Assembly: GCF_014648915.1 (NCBI RefSeq)
Contig: NZ_BMSA01000029.1
Span: forward strand, 1 to 64,000
DNA: 64,000 nucleotides
From: Streptomyces phaeofaciens
GTDB lineage: Bacteria > Actinomycetota > Actinomycetes > Streptomycetales > Streptomycetaceae
Direction of reading: 5' to 3'
Shown: positions 26,883 through 37,000 of the stretch, one piece after another
Numbering within the stretch: position 1 is the stretch's first letter
How the letters are laid out: each line of letters begins with the position of its first letter
The notes under the pieces: generated by a model
Seen by the model: the letters and a program-made list of their open reading frames with translations, nothing else
The model's database searches: none
Told to the model about the DNA's origin: nothing
Position numbers and translations under genes: made by a program

Positions 26883-28397
26883 ATGACGAACTCGCCATGC
26901 ACCACCGAGAACTCGGCCGGCCCCCGCGCCGGCCGCCGCGAATGGACCGCCCTCGGCGTGCTGATGCTGCCGCTGCTCCTTGTCTCGATGGACGTCTCGG
27001 TCCTCTACTTCGCCATTCCGGCGATCAGCGCGGACCTGGAGCCGAGCGGCACCCAGCAGCTGTGGATCTTCGACATCTACGCGTTCGTGCTGGCCGGCCT
27101 GCTGATGACGATGGGCTCGCTCGGCGACCGCATCGGCCGCCGCAGGCTGCTCCTCGGCGGCGCGGTCGCCTTCGGCGCCGCCTCCCTGGTCGCCGCCTAC
27201 GCCGACAGCGCCGAGACCCTGATCGCCGCCCGCGCGGTCCTCGGCATCGGCGGCGCCACCCTGATGCCCTCGACGATGGCCCTGATCCGCACGATGTTCA
27301 CCGACTCCGCCCAGCGCGCGAAGGCGATCGGCCTGTGGTCCGGCGTGATGACCGCCGGGGTGGCGCTCGGCTCGGTCATGAGCGGTGTGCTGGTCGAGTA
27401 CTTCTGGTGGGGCTCGGTCTTCCTGGTCAACCTGCCCGCGATGGCGCTGCTGCTGGTCCTCGGCCCGATCCTGCTGCCGGAGTCCCGCGACCCCGCGCCG
27501 GGCCGCTTCGACTGGCCGAGCGTCCCGCTGTCGATGGCCGCCGTACTCCCCGTGATCTACGGCCTGAAGGAACTCACCGCCGACGGATGGCACGTCGAGT
27601 ACGTCGTCTCGATCACCGTCGGCCTGCTCTTCGCCGCCCTCTTCGTCCACCGCCAGCGCACGGCCGCGAACCCGATGATCTCCCCGGCCCTGTTCCGCGG
27701 GCCCGGATTCGCCCCGGCGGTCGTGCTGAACCTCGTCTCCGCGTTCGGGATGATGGGCTCGGCCTACTTCACCACGCAGTACCTTCAGTCGGTCCTCGGC
27801 AAGAGCGCCCTGGAGGCGGCCCTGTGGGCGCTGCTGCCCTCGGTGCCGATCGGCATGGCCGCCCCGCTGGCCACCTCGCTCGTCCAGAAGGGCGTCGACC
27901 GGGCCCACGTCGTCACGGCGGGCTTCGCGATCGCCGCGGCCGGATACGCCCTGCTCGCCCTCGCCGGCACCGACTCGATGTGGCTCGTCCTGACCGCCTG
28001 CGGGGTGCTCGCCTCCGGGATCGTCATGGTGCTCTCCCAGATGACGGACCTGGCGATGAGCGCGGCCCCGGCCGAACGCGCCGGTTCCGCCTCCTCCCTG
28101 CTGGAGACCGGCACCGAGTTCGGCGGCGCCCTGGGCATGGCCGTCCTCGGCTCGATCGGCACGGCCGTCTACCGCCACGAGATGCCGTCCTCCGCCCCGG
28201 CCCCGGCCCGGGAGACCCTGGGCGGCGCCCTCGCCGTCGCCGGTCAGCTGCCGGGGCGCACGGGAGACGCCCTGGCGGTGGCGGCACGGGAGGCGTTCAC
28301 CAGCGGAATGCAGGGTGCGGCGGTCGCGGGCGCGGTGGTGCTCACCGGCGCGGCGGTGGCGGCGACGGCGACGCTGAAGCGGGCCCGGGGAAAGTGA
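26883..28397 (+). CDS. MFS drug transporter (DHA2, 14 TM)
   Basis: 504 aa with 14 predicted membrane helices. Motif A is GSLGDRIGRRRLLL after TM2, motif B RAVLGIGGATLMPSTMAL, and motif C SGVMTAGVALGSVMSGVL. The SMDVSVLYFAIPAI opening is that of QacA/SmvA-type DHA2 proton-driven exporters, which expel cationic or hydrophobic compounds. Control is probably by the divergent TetR. A very strong hairpin follows. The exported compound is unknown. Confidence 0.93.
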   Translation: MTNSPCTTENSAGPRAGRREWTALGVLMLPLLLVSMDVSVLYFAIPAISADLEPSGTQQLWIFDIYAFVLAGLLMTMGSLGDRIGRRRLLLGGAVAFGAASLVAAYADSAETLIAARAVLGIGGATLMPSTMALIRTMFTDSAQRAKAIGLWSGVMTAGVALGSVMSGVLVEYFWWGSVFLVNLPAMALLLVLGPILLPESRDPAPGRFDWPSVPLSMAAVLPVIYGLKELTADGWHVEYVVSITVGLLFAALFVHRQRTAANPMISPALFRGPGFAPAVVLNLVSAFGMMGSAYFTTQYLQSVLGKSALEAALWALLPSVPIGMAAPLATSLVQKGVDRAHVVTAGFAIAAAGYALLALAGTDSMWLVLTACGVLASGIVMVLSQMTDLAMSAAPAERAGSASSLLETGTEFGGALGMAVLGSIGTAVYRHEMPSSAPAPARETLGGALAVAGQLPGRTGDALAVAAREAFTSGMQGAAVAGAVVLTGAAVAATATLKRARGK

Positions 28398-28407
28398 CGG
28401 ACACACA

Positions 28408-28446
28408 CGAACGCCGGACGGGCCCTGTCGGCCCGTCCGGCGTTCG
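28408..28446. terminator. Bidirectional terminator between MFS gene and serA
   Basis: Perfect 17-bp stem (28408-28424 with 28430-28446) and a 5-base loop, 11 bases after the MFS stop and 34 bases after the serA stop on the other strand. Confidence 0.85.
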
Positions 28447-28479
28447 CCGTGCGTGGTGCGATGCGCGAGGCGCGAGGTG

Positions 28480-30069
28480 TCAGACGAGGTTCACCGAACG
28501 CGCCGACGTCGCGCCGATCTCCTCGGCGACCTCGGCCAGCACGGTCGGGATCACCGTGTCGTCGACCGTGAGGACCGCCAGGGCCTCGCCGCCGACCGCC
28601 GCCCGCGCGACCTGCATACCGGCGATGTTGATACCGGCCTCGCCGAGGATCCGGCCGACCGTGCCGACGACACCGGGACGGTCCTCGTACTTGAGGACGA
28701 CCATGTGGTCGGCGAGGGCGAGGTCGACGTCGTACTCGCCGACCGCGACGATCTTCTGGAGGTGCTTCGGGCCGGCCAGCGTGCCGGAGACCGACACCTC
28801 CTCGCCGTCCGAGAGCGTGCCGCGCACGGTGACGACGTTGCGGTGGTCCGCCGACTCGGAGCTGGTGGTGAGGCGCACCTCGACACCGCGCTCCTGCGCG
28901 AACAGCGGGGCGTTCACGTAGGACACCGTCTCGTCGACGACGTCCTCGAAGACACCCTTCAGCGCGGACAGCTCCAGCACCTTCACGTCGTGCTGGGTGA
29001 TCTCGCCGTACACCTCGACGTCGAGGCGGACCGCGACCTCACCGGCCAGCGCGGTGAAGATCCGGCCGAGGCGCTCGGCGAGCGGCAGACCGGGCTTGAC
29101 GTCCTCGGCGATGACACCGCCCTGGACGTTCACCGCGTCCGGGACCAGCTCACCGGCGAGGGCGAGACGCACCGAGCGGGCGACGGCGATACCGGCCTTC
29201 TCCTGGGCCTCGTCGGTGGAGGCGCCGAGGTGCGGGGTGGCGACGACCTGGTCGAACTCGAACAGCGGGGAGTCCGTGCAGGGCTCCTTCGCGTACACGT
29301 CGAGACCGGCACCGGCGACCCGGCCCTCCTTGAGGGCGGAGTACAGCGCCTCCTCGTCGACGATCCCGCCGCGCGCGGCGTTGACGATCCGCACGCTCGG
29401 CTTGACCTTGCGCAGCGCCTCGTCGCCGATCAGACCGACCGTCTCGGGGGTCTTCGGCAGGTGGACGGTGATGAAGTCCGAGACCTCCAGCAGCTCGTCC
29501 AGCGAGAGCACCTTGACGCCCATCTGCGCGGCGCGGGCGGGCTGGATGTAGGGGTCGTACGCGACGACCTTCATGCCGAAGCCGGACATGCGCTGCGCGA
29601 CGAGGGCGCCGATGCGGCCGAGGCCGACGACACCGAGCGTCTTCTCGGCCAGCTCCACGCCCGTGTACTTGCTGCGCTTCCACTCGCCGTTCTTCAGCGC
29701 GGCGTTGGCCTGCGGAATGTGGCGGGCGGTGGCGAGCAGGAGTCCGCAGGCCAGTTCGGCGGCGGTCACGATGTTGGAGGTGGGCGCGTTGACGACCATG
29801 ACGCCGGCCTTGGTGGCGGACGGCACGTCGACGTTGTCCAGGCCGACGCCGGCCCGTGCGACGACCTTCAGCTTGCCGGCGGCGGCGATCGCCTCCGCGT
29901 CGACCTTGGTGGCCGAGCGGATCAGGATCGCGTCGACGTCGGCGATGGCCGGGAGCAGTTCGGCTCGGTCCGCTCCGTTGCAGTGCCGGATCTCGAAGTC
30001 CGGGCCAAGCGCGTCCACGGTCGCGGGCGACAGCTCTTCAGCGATGAGTACGACAGGTTTCGAGCTCAC
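28480..30069 (-). CDS. serA: D-3-phosphoglycerate dehydrogenase
   Basis: 529 aa from a GTG at 30069 with GAGGA upstream. The catalytic domain has VVLIAEELSPATVDAL and NAPTSNIVTAAELACGLLL. The NAD fold has GVVGLGRIGALVAQRM, with catalytic Arg in NAARGGIVDEEAL, Glu in DVYAKEP and His in ATPHLGASTDEAQ. Residues about 315-450 are the ASB insert of long (type I) enzymes, and 455-529 an ACT domain (MVVLKYEDRPGVVGTVGRIL) for serine feedback. It begins serine synthesis from glycolysis. It lies downstream of ilvC but is separated by a terminator and its own 236-base leader. Confidence 0.97.
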   Translation of the reverse strand: MSSKPVVLIAEELSPATVDALGPDFEIRHCNGADRAELLPAIADVDAILIRSATKVDAEAIAAAGKLKVVARAGVGLDNVDVPSATKAGVMVVNAPTSNIVTAAELACGLLLATARHIPQANAALKNGEWKRSKYTGVELAEKTLGVVGLGRIGALVAQRMSGFGMKVVAYDPYIQPARAAQMGVKVLSLDELLEVSDFITVHLPKTPETVGLIGDEALRKVKPSVRIVNAARGGIVDEEALYSALKEGRVAGAGLDVYAKEPCTDSPLFEFDQVVATPHLGASTDEAQEKAGIAVARSVRLALAGELVPDAVNVQGGVIAEDVKPGLPLAERLGRIFTALAGEVAVRLDVEVYGEITQHDVKVLELSALKGVFEDVVDETVSYVNAPLFAQERGVEVRLTTSSESADHRNVVTVRGTLSDGEEVSVSGTLAGPKHLQKIVAVGEYDVDLALADHMVVLKYEDRPGVVGTVGRILGEAGINIAGMQVARAAVGGEALAVLTVDDTVIPTVLAEVAEEIGATSARSVNLV

Positions 30070-30184
30070 GTGAGTCCTCACAAGTCCAAAGCGTGCGGAC
30101 GGCCGTCCCGACGGCCGCAGGCGGAGGAGGGGGGCTTTGCCGCGTGGAAGACGCACGACGCTGTGGGCCTGAACGCGTATGTAG

Positions 30185-30202
30185 GCAGCAGTGTAGTGCT
30201 GC
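30185..30202. promoter_or_regulatory. Inverted repeat in the serA upstream region
   Basis: GCAGCA-N6-TGCTGC. On the minus strand its centre reads CTACAC, which overlaps TACACT, a possible serA -10 box (30195-30190), about 120 bases before the GTG. No good -35 is visible. Confidence 0.35.
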
Positions 30203-30267
30203 GACGGAGGCCACCTCACGCCTCCGCGGAAGGATCACCCGTCCGTGGCTGGACGGGATGGCCAAAA

Positions 30268-30292
30268 GGGCCGGAGCAGCGCGCTCCGGCCC
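30268..30292 (-). terminator. Terminator of ilvC
   Basis: Perfect 10-bp stem (30268-30277 with 30283-30292). On the minus strand it is followed by TTTTGG, a rare T-tract terminator here, and begins 13 bases after the ilvC stop. It ends the ilvBNC operon. Confidence 0.8.
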
Positions 30293-30305
30293 CTCGGCAT
30301 GAGGC

Positions 30306-31304
<999 letters not shown>

Positions 31305-31422
31305 TTTGGGTTCTCTCCTTGGGTGCAGGTGTTGCGTCCCACCGTATGACGGCGGGCGGAAGTGAAGTTTCGGGGTCTCGGCATACGGGCGGCCGGTGAT
31401 CGGCGACCGCCCGTACCCATCC

Positions 31423-31947
31423 TTACGCCGACCGGTCCAGAGCGCGCAGCGAACGGTCCGTGATCGAACGGGCGCCGCGTCCGATCGCGATCGTGCCGGA
31501 CTGGACCAGCTCCTTGATGCCGTACGGTTCCAGCATCTTGAGCATGGCCGACAGCTTGTCGTTGCTGCCGGTGGCCTCGATGGTCACGGCCTCCGGGGAG
31601 ACGTCCACGGTCTTGGCGCGGAACAGCTGGACGATCTCGACGATCTGGGAGCGCGTCTCGTTGTCGGCGCGCACCTTCACCAGAACGAGTTCACGGTGGA
31701 CGGCCTGCGCCGGCTCCAGCTCGACGATCTTCAGCACCTCGACGAGCTTGTTGAGCTGCTTGGTGACCTGCTCCAGCGGCAGGGCGTCGACACTCACCAC
31801 GATCGTGATCCGGGAGATGTCGGCGTGCTCGGTGACCCCGACGGCGAGCGAGTCGATGTTGAAGCCCCGGCGGGAGAACAGGGCGGCGATCCGGGCCAGG
31901 ATGCCCGGCTTGTTCTCCACCAGGACGGAGAGCGTGTGCTTGGACAT
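31423..31947 (-). CDS. ilvN: Acetolactate synthase small (regulatory) subunit
   Basis: 174 aa. The N-terminal ACT domain (residues 1-80) reads TLSVLVENKPGILARIAALF, then FNIDSLAVGVTEHADISRIT, the valine-sensing part. The C-terminal domain (85-170) has ALVKVRADNETR-like ELVLVKVRADNETRSQIVEI and EATGSNDKLSAML, typical of IlvH/IlvN. It binds IlvB, raises activity and confers valine inhibition. It begins 19 bases after the ilvB stop. Confidence 0.97.
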   Translation of the reverse strand: MSKHTLSVLVENKPGILARIAALFSRRGFNIDSLAVGVTEHADISRITIVVSVDALPLEQVTKQLNKLVEVLKIVELEPAQAVHRELVLVKVRADNETRSQIVEIVQLFRAKTVDVSPEAVTIEATGSNDKLSAMLKMLEPYGIKELVQSGTIAIGRGARSITDRSLRALDRSA

Positions 31948-31966
31948 GTCTCTTGGTCTCTCTCGC

Positions 31967-33820
31967 TCAGTCGTCTTCGTTGTCGCCGAAGTCGGGGCGG
32001 ACGTCCCGGGCGGCCATGATCTCGTCGTTGGAGGTGCCGGCGGCGACCATCGGCCACACCATCGCGTCCTCGTGGACGATGAAGTCCACGACGACCGGGC
32101 GGTCGTTGATCGAGTTCGCCTCCTCGATGACCCGGTCGAGGTCGTCCACGGACTCGCAGCGGATCGCGTGGCAGCCCATGGCCTCCGACAGCTTCACGAA
32201 GTCGGGGACGCGGGTGCCGCGGGCCTCGGGATTGACGTCGTTCGGGCCGCTGTGCAGCACGGTGTTGGAGTAGCGCTGGTTGTAGAACAGCGTCTGCCAC
32301 TGGCGGACCATGCCCAGGGCGCCGTTGTTGATGACCGCGACCTTGATCGGGATGCCGTTCAGGGCGCAGGTGGTGAGCTCCTGATTGGTCATCTGGAAGC
32401 AGCCGTCGCCGTCGACCGCCCAGACGGCCCGGTCCGGCATGCCCGCCTTGGCGCCCATCGCGGCCGGGACCGCGTAGCCCATCGTGCCCGCGCCGCCGGA
32501 GTTCAGCCAGGTGGCGGGCTTCTCGTACTGGATGAAGTGGGCGGCCCACATCTGGTGCTGGCCGACGCCCGCCGCGAAGATCGTGCCCTCGGGGGCGAGC
32601 CGGCCGATCCGCTCGATGACCTGCTGCGGGGAGAGCGAACCGTCGGCGGGCAGGTCGTAGCCCAGCGGGTAGGTGTCGCGCCAGCGGTTCAGGTCCTTCC
32701 ACCAGGCGCTGTAGTCGCCCGCGCCGCCCTCGCTGTGCTCCTTCTGCACGGCCTGGATCAGGTCGGCGATGACCTCGCGGGCGTCCCCGACGATCGGCAC
32801 GTCGGCGGCACGGTTCTTGCCGATCTCCGCCGGGTCGATGTCGGCGTGCACGATCTTGGCGTACGGCGCGAAGCTGTCCAGCTTGCCGGTGACGCGGTCG
32901 TCGAAGCGCGCGCCGAGGGCGATGATCAGGTCGGCCTTCTGGAGACCGGTGACGGCGGCCACCGAGCCGTGCATGCCCGGCATGCCCAGGTGCTGCGGGT
33001 GGCTGTCGGGGAACGCGCCCAGCGCCATCAGCGTGGTGGTGACGGGCGCGCCGGTCAGCTCGGCGAGGACCTTCAGCTCGGCGGTGGCGCCGGCCTTGAG
33101 GACACCGCCGCCGACGTACAGGATCGGGCGCTTGGCGGCCGTGATCAGCTTGGCGGCCTCACGGATCTGCTTGGCGTGCGGCTTGGTCACCGGGCGGTAG
33201 CCGGGCAGGTCCATGGTGGGCGGCCAGGAGAAGGTGGTCTTCGCCTGGAGGGCGTCCTTGGCGATGTCGACCAGGACCGGACCCGGGCGGCCGGTGGAGG
33301 CGATGTGGAACGCCTGCGCGATGACCCGCGGGATGTCCTCGGCCTTGGTGACCAGGAAGTTGTGCTTGGTGATCGGCATGGTGATGCCGACGATGTCCGC
33401 CTCCTGGAAGGCGTCCGTGCCGATCGCCTTCGACGCGACCTGCCCGGTGATCGCCACGAGGGGCACCGAGTCCATGTGCGCGTCGGCGATGGGCGTGACC
33501 AGGTTGGTCGCACCGGGGCCGGAGGTGGCCATGCAGACGCCGACCTTGCCGGTGGCCTGCGCGTAGCCGGTGGCCGCGTGGCCGGCGCCCTGCTCGTGCC
33601 GGACCAGGACGTGACGGACCCGCTTGGAGTCCATCATCGGGTCGTAGGCGGGAAGGATCGCACCGCCGGGAATGCCGAATACCGTCTCGGCGCCGACCTC
33701 CTCGAGGGAGCGGATGAGGGACTGCGCGCCCGTGACGTGCTCGACGGGGGCGGAGTGCTGTCCTCCGGATCGGGGCCGCGGCTGCGGATGAGCCCCGGTG
33801 GCCTGCTCGGTCATCGGCAT
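31967..33820 (-). CDS. ilvB: Acetolactate synthase large (catalytic) subunit
   Basis: About 617 aa from the ATG at 33820 (another at 33814), with AGAAGAG upstream. A ThDP enzyme with three domains: PYR (GAETVFGIPGGAILPAYD, catalytic Glu in VRHEQGAGHAATGYAQ), central FAD-binding, and PP domain with GDGCFQMTNQELTT ending INN. It condenses pyruvate to acetolactate. The N-terminal about 40 residues are a variable Gln/Pro/Arg leader. Transcription is controlled by the leader-peptide attenuator just upstream. Confidence 0.97.
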   Translation of the reverse strand: MPMTEQATGAHPQPRPRSGGQHSAPVEHVTGAQSLIRSLEEVGAETVFGIPGGAILPAYDPMMDSKRVRHVLVRHEQGAGHAATGYAQATGKVGVCMATSGPGATNLVTPIADAHMDSVPLVAITGQVASKAIGTDAFQEADIVGITMPITKHNFLVTKAEDIPRVIAQAFHIASTGRPGPVLVDIAKDALQAKTTFSWPPTMDLPGYRPVTKPHAKQIREAAKLITAAKRPILYVGGGVLKAGATAELKVLAELTGAPVTTTLMALGAFPDSHPQHLGMPGMHGSVAAVTGLQKADLIIALGARFDDRVTGKLDSFAPYAKIVHADIDPAEIGKNRAADVPIVGDAREVIADLIQAVQKEHSEGGAGDYSAWWKDLNRWRDTYPLGYDLPADGSLSPQQVIERIGRLAPEGTIFAAGVGQHQMWAAHFIQYEKPATWLNSGGAGTMGYAVPAAMGAKAGMPDRAVWAVDGDGCFQMTNQELTTCALNGIPIKVAVINNGALGMVRQWQTLFYNQRYSNTVLHSGPNDVNPEARGTRVPDFVKLSEAMGCHAIRCESVDDLDRVIEEANSINDRPVVVDFIVHEDAMVWPMVAAGTSNDEIMAARDVRPDFGDNEDD

Positions 33821-33860
33821 TCTCTTCTCGATGCTGAGGGTGGTACTGAGGGTGGGCAAC

Positions 33861-33894
33861 AAAAAACCCCTCGTGCCATAAGGCAAGCGAGGGG
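33861..33894 (-). terminator. ilvB attenuator terminator
   Basis: On the minus strand CCCCTCGCTTGCC-TTAT-GGCACGAGGGG (33894-33867, 7+4 paired bases with a 2-base bulge) is followed by six T (33866-33861). It lies between the ilvB leader peptide and the ilvB start, the position of a ribosome-controlled attenuator. Confidence 0.9.
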
Positions 33895-33949
33895 AGCGCG
33901 CCGGGTGTGGGTCGCTGGGAGTTCCGGGTCGGTCCGGACGTCACCAGCT

Positions 33950-33991
33950 TCAGCCGACGCGCTTTCCAAGTACGAGAATTCGGGTGCGCAT
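33950..33991 (-). CDS. ilvB leader peptide
   Basis: 13-codon ORF: Met-Arg-Thr-Arg-Ile-Leu-Val-Leu-Gly-Lys-Arg-Val-Gly-stop. The Ile-Leu-Val-Leu run would stall ribosomes when charged branched-chain tRNAs are scarce, and the terminator hairpin starts 56 bases after the stop. The same leader peptide family is known ahead of actinobacterial ilvB genes. GGGGGAGGG lies 8 bases before the ATG, though this is also the -10 region, so the peptide may be translated leaderless. Confidence 0.88.
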   Translation of the reverse strand: MRTRILVLGKRVG

Positions 33992-33998
33992 GGCATTG

Positions 33999-34028
33999 AC
34001 CCTCCCCCTGGCGCGCACCGACTGTCAA
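33999..34028 (-). promoter_or_regulatory. ilvB operon promoter
   Basis: On the minus strand consensus TTGACA (34028-34023), 18 bases, GAGGGT (34004-33999). The predicted start is at or just before the leader-peptide ATG. The -35 contains the TGA stop (34027-34025) of the upstream GGDEF-EAL gene. Confidence 0.65.
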
Positions 34029-37000
34029 GTGGGTGGGACAGGCGTCTCATTATGTGAGCGAAGGGCACTTCCGCTCCCCAGGACGGCGGCTACACCACTG
34101 GTGTACACCCCCGCACCTCCGCCCGCGAACGCGGGTTCCGCGGGCCCGTACGGCACCGGGTAGCGGCCGGCGGCGAGCGCCCGGCGCAGCCGGTACTCGT
34201 CGAGCGGGGCGGAGAACGCCATGCCCTGGCCATGGGTGCATCCCATGGCGCGCAGCGCGACGACCTGTTCCGGCAGATCCACCCCGTCGGCCACGGACTG
34301 GAGCCCGAGGTCGCAGGCGATCCGCAGCAGCCCGCTGGTGATCTTGTGCAGCCGGGCGGACTCGACGACGCCCTCGACCAGCCCCCGGTCGAGCTTGAGG
34401 ACGTCGACGGGGAGCCTGCGCAGCGCTGTGAGCGCGCCGTAGCCGCCGCCGAAGCCGTCGAGGGCGATCCGGACGCCGTGCCGGCGCAGGGCGCCCAGAC
34501 GGCGCTCCAGGTCGTCCAGCGGCACCTTGGGGTCGAGGTCCGACAGTTCGATCACCAGCGCCCCGGACGGCAGGCCGTGCCGGGTCAGCAGCGCCTCCAC
34601 CGAACCGGGCGGCATCGACCGGTCCACCAGCCGCCGGGCGCTCATCCGCACGCCCACCGGTACGGTCAGGCCGCTCGCCAACCGGTCGGCGGCCTGCGCG
34701 ACCGCCTCCTCCAGCACCCAGCGGCCCAGCTCGGCCGTCCGGTCGCCGTCCTCCGCCACCCGCAGGAACTCGGCGGGGGTGAACAGCACCCCCTGCGAGG
34801 AGCGCCATCGCGCGTGCGCGGCGACCGACGAGATCCGGCCGTCCTCCAGCCGCACCACGGGCTGGTGCAGCAGCGCGAACTCGCCGTCGTGCAGTGCGGC
34901 CCGCAGCCGCGTGGCCAGCTCCGCCTTGCGGACGACGTCCTGCTGCATCTGCGGCTTGTACAGCTCGACCCGGCCCTTGCCGCTCGCCTTGGCGCGGTAC
35001 ATCGCGAGGTCGGCGTTGCGCAGCAGCTCACCGGCGCCCAGGCCCGGTTCGGCGAAGGCGACACCGATGGACGCGGCGACCCTGACGTCGTTGCCATCGA
35101 TCAGGTAGGGCTGCGAGAGGGTGAGCCTGAGGCGGTCGGCGAGCTCCAGGATGTGCCCCTCGCGGGCGGCGCGGTCACGTGTGGTGTCCCCGACGATCAG
35201 GGCCGCGAACTCGTCGCCGCCCAGCCGGGACGCGGTGTCGCCCTTGCGGACCGCCTCCTGGAGCCGGCGGGCGGCCTGGACGAGCAGTTCGTCGCCCGCC
35301 TGGTGCCCGATGGTGTCGTTGACCGCCTTGAAGCCGTCGAGGTCGATGAAGAGGACGGCGGTGTTGCGCAGCGCGGCGCCCCGGTCGGAGCTGCGCCGGC
35401 CGGACAGGGCCTGCTGGACGCGCCGGGTGAACAGGGCGCGGTTGGGCAGGTCGGTGAGCGGGTCGTGCTCGGCGTTGTGCTGGAGCTGCGCCTGTAGACG
35501 CACCCGTTCGGTCACGTCCCGGCTGTTGAAGATCAGGCCGCCGTGGTGGCGGTTGACGGTGGACTCGACGTTCAGCCAGCTTCCCCCGTCGCCGGAGCGG
35601 AAGCGGCACTCGATCCGGGTCGTGGGTTCGTCCTGGGGGCTGGCGGCGAGGAAGCGGCGCACCTCGTGCACCACGCAGCCCAGGTCCTCCGGGTGGATGA
35701 GATCGGCCAGTTCGGTGCCCACCAGCGCCTCGGCGGGCCGCCCGTAGACACCGGCGGCGGCCGGGGAGACGTAGCGCAGGATGCCGCTGGGGGCGGCGAT
35801 CATGATGACGTCGCTGGAGCCCTGCACCAGGGAGCGGAAGTGGTTCTCCTTCTGGGCCAGCTCCTGGGTGAGGGTGATGTTGTCGAGCAGCATGATGCCC
35901 TGGCGCACCACGAGGGCGAGGACGACCGCGCCGCCGGTCAGCAGCACCACGCGGTCGACGCTGCGGCCGTTGAGGACGTTGTAGAGGATCCCCAGGGTGC
36001 AGACGGCGGCGGCGAGGTACGGGGTGAGGGCGGCCAGCGAGCCGGTGATGGGCCGGGTGACCGGATACCGGCCGTGGTCGCCGCCCTGCGCGGGGGCGTG
36101 GTGGTGCTGGTGGCCGCCGGGGCGGGCTCCCGGCAGGTGCTCGTGCACCACGCGCGTGTGCCCCTCGTCCCCGGCCGGCCCCTGCCGTCGGGAGGCGGCC
36201 CAGGGCGCGTACGCCAGGAGCAGCGAGCCCGCGAACCAGCCCGCGTCCAGGAGCTGGCCGGAGCGGTAGCTGTGGTGCATCAGGGGCGAGGTGAACAGGG
36301 CGTCGCACATCACGGTCAGGGCGAGCGCGCCGACGGCCGTGTTCACCGCCGTGCGGTTCACCGCAGAGCGCCGGAAGTGCAGCACCAGCACCATGCTCAC
36401 CAGGGCGATGTCGAGCAGCGGGTACGCCAGTGACAGCGCGGCGTGCGCGACGCTCGGGCCGTCGAACTTCGCGGCCTGCGCGAGGGCGAGGCTCCAGGAG
36501 AGGGTGAGCAGCGAGCCGGCGATCAGCCAGGCGTCGAGTCCCAGACAGACCCAGCCCGCCTTGGTGACCGGCCGGGCGGCCAGGACCAGCAGCCCGACGA
36601 TGGCGGGGGGCGCGAAGCACAGGAAGAACAGGTCGGCGTAGCTGGGGCTGGGCACGGGCCGGTCCAGGACGACCTCGTACCACCCCCAGACCAGATTGCC
36701 CAGGGCGGCCATCGCCGAGGAGAGCGAGAACAGCAGCCAGGCGGGTCGAAAGCGGACACGGCGGGTGCGCGCGTAGAGGAAGCAGGAGACGGCGGCGGTG
36801 CCCGCCGCGGCGGTCAGTCCGAAGTCCCCCATGATCAGGGCGACTTGGTCGGAGCCCCAGCCGAGCGCGGAACCGACGGCGTATCCCGCGCACAACAGGG
36901 CCAGCACCAACTGGTGGACCATGTTCCGCCCGCCGGCGGTGGACGGGGGCCCGGTGGGCGGCGCCTTCACCGGGGCCGCTTTGCGCAGCGCTCCCTCGAC

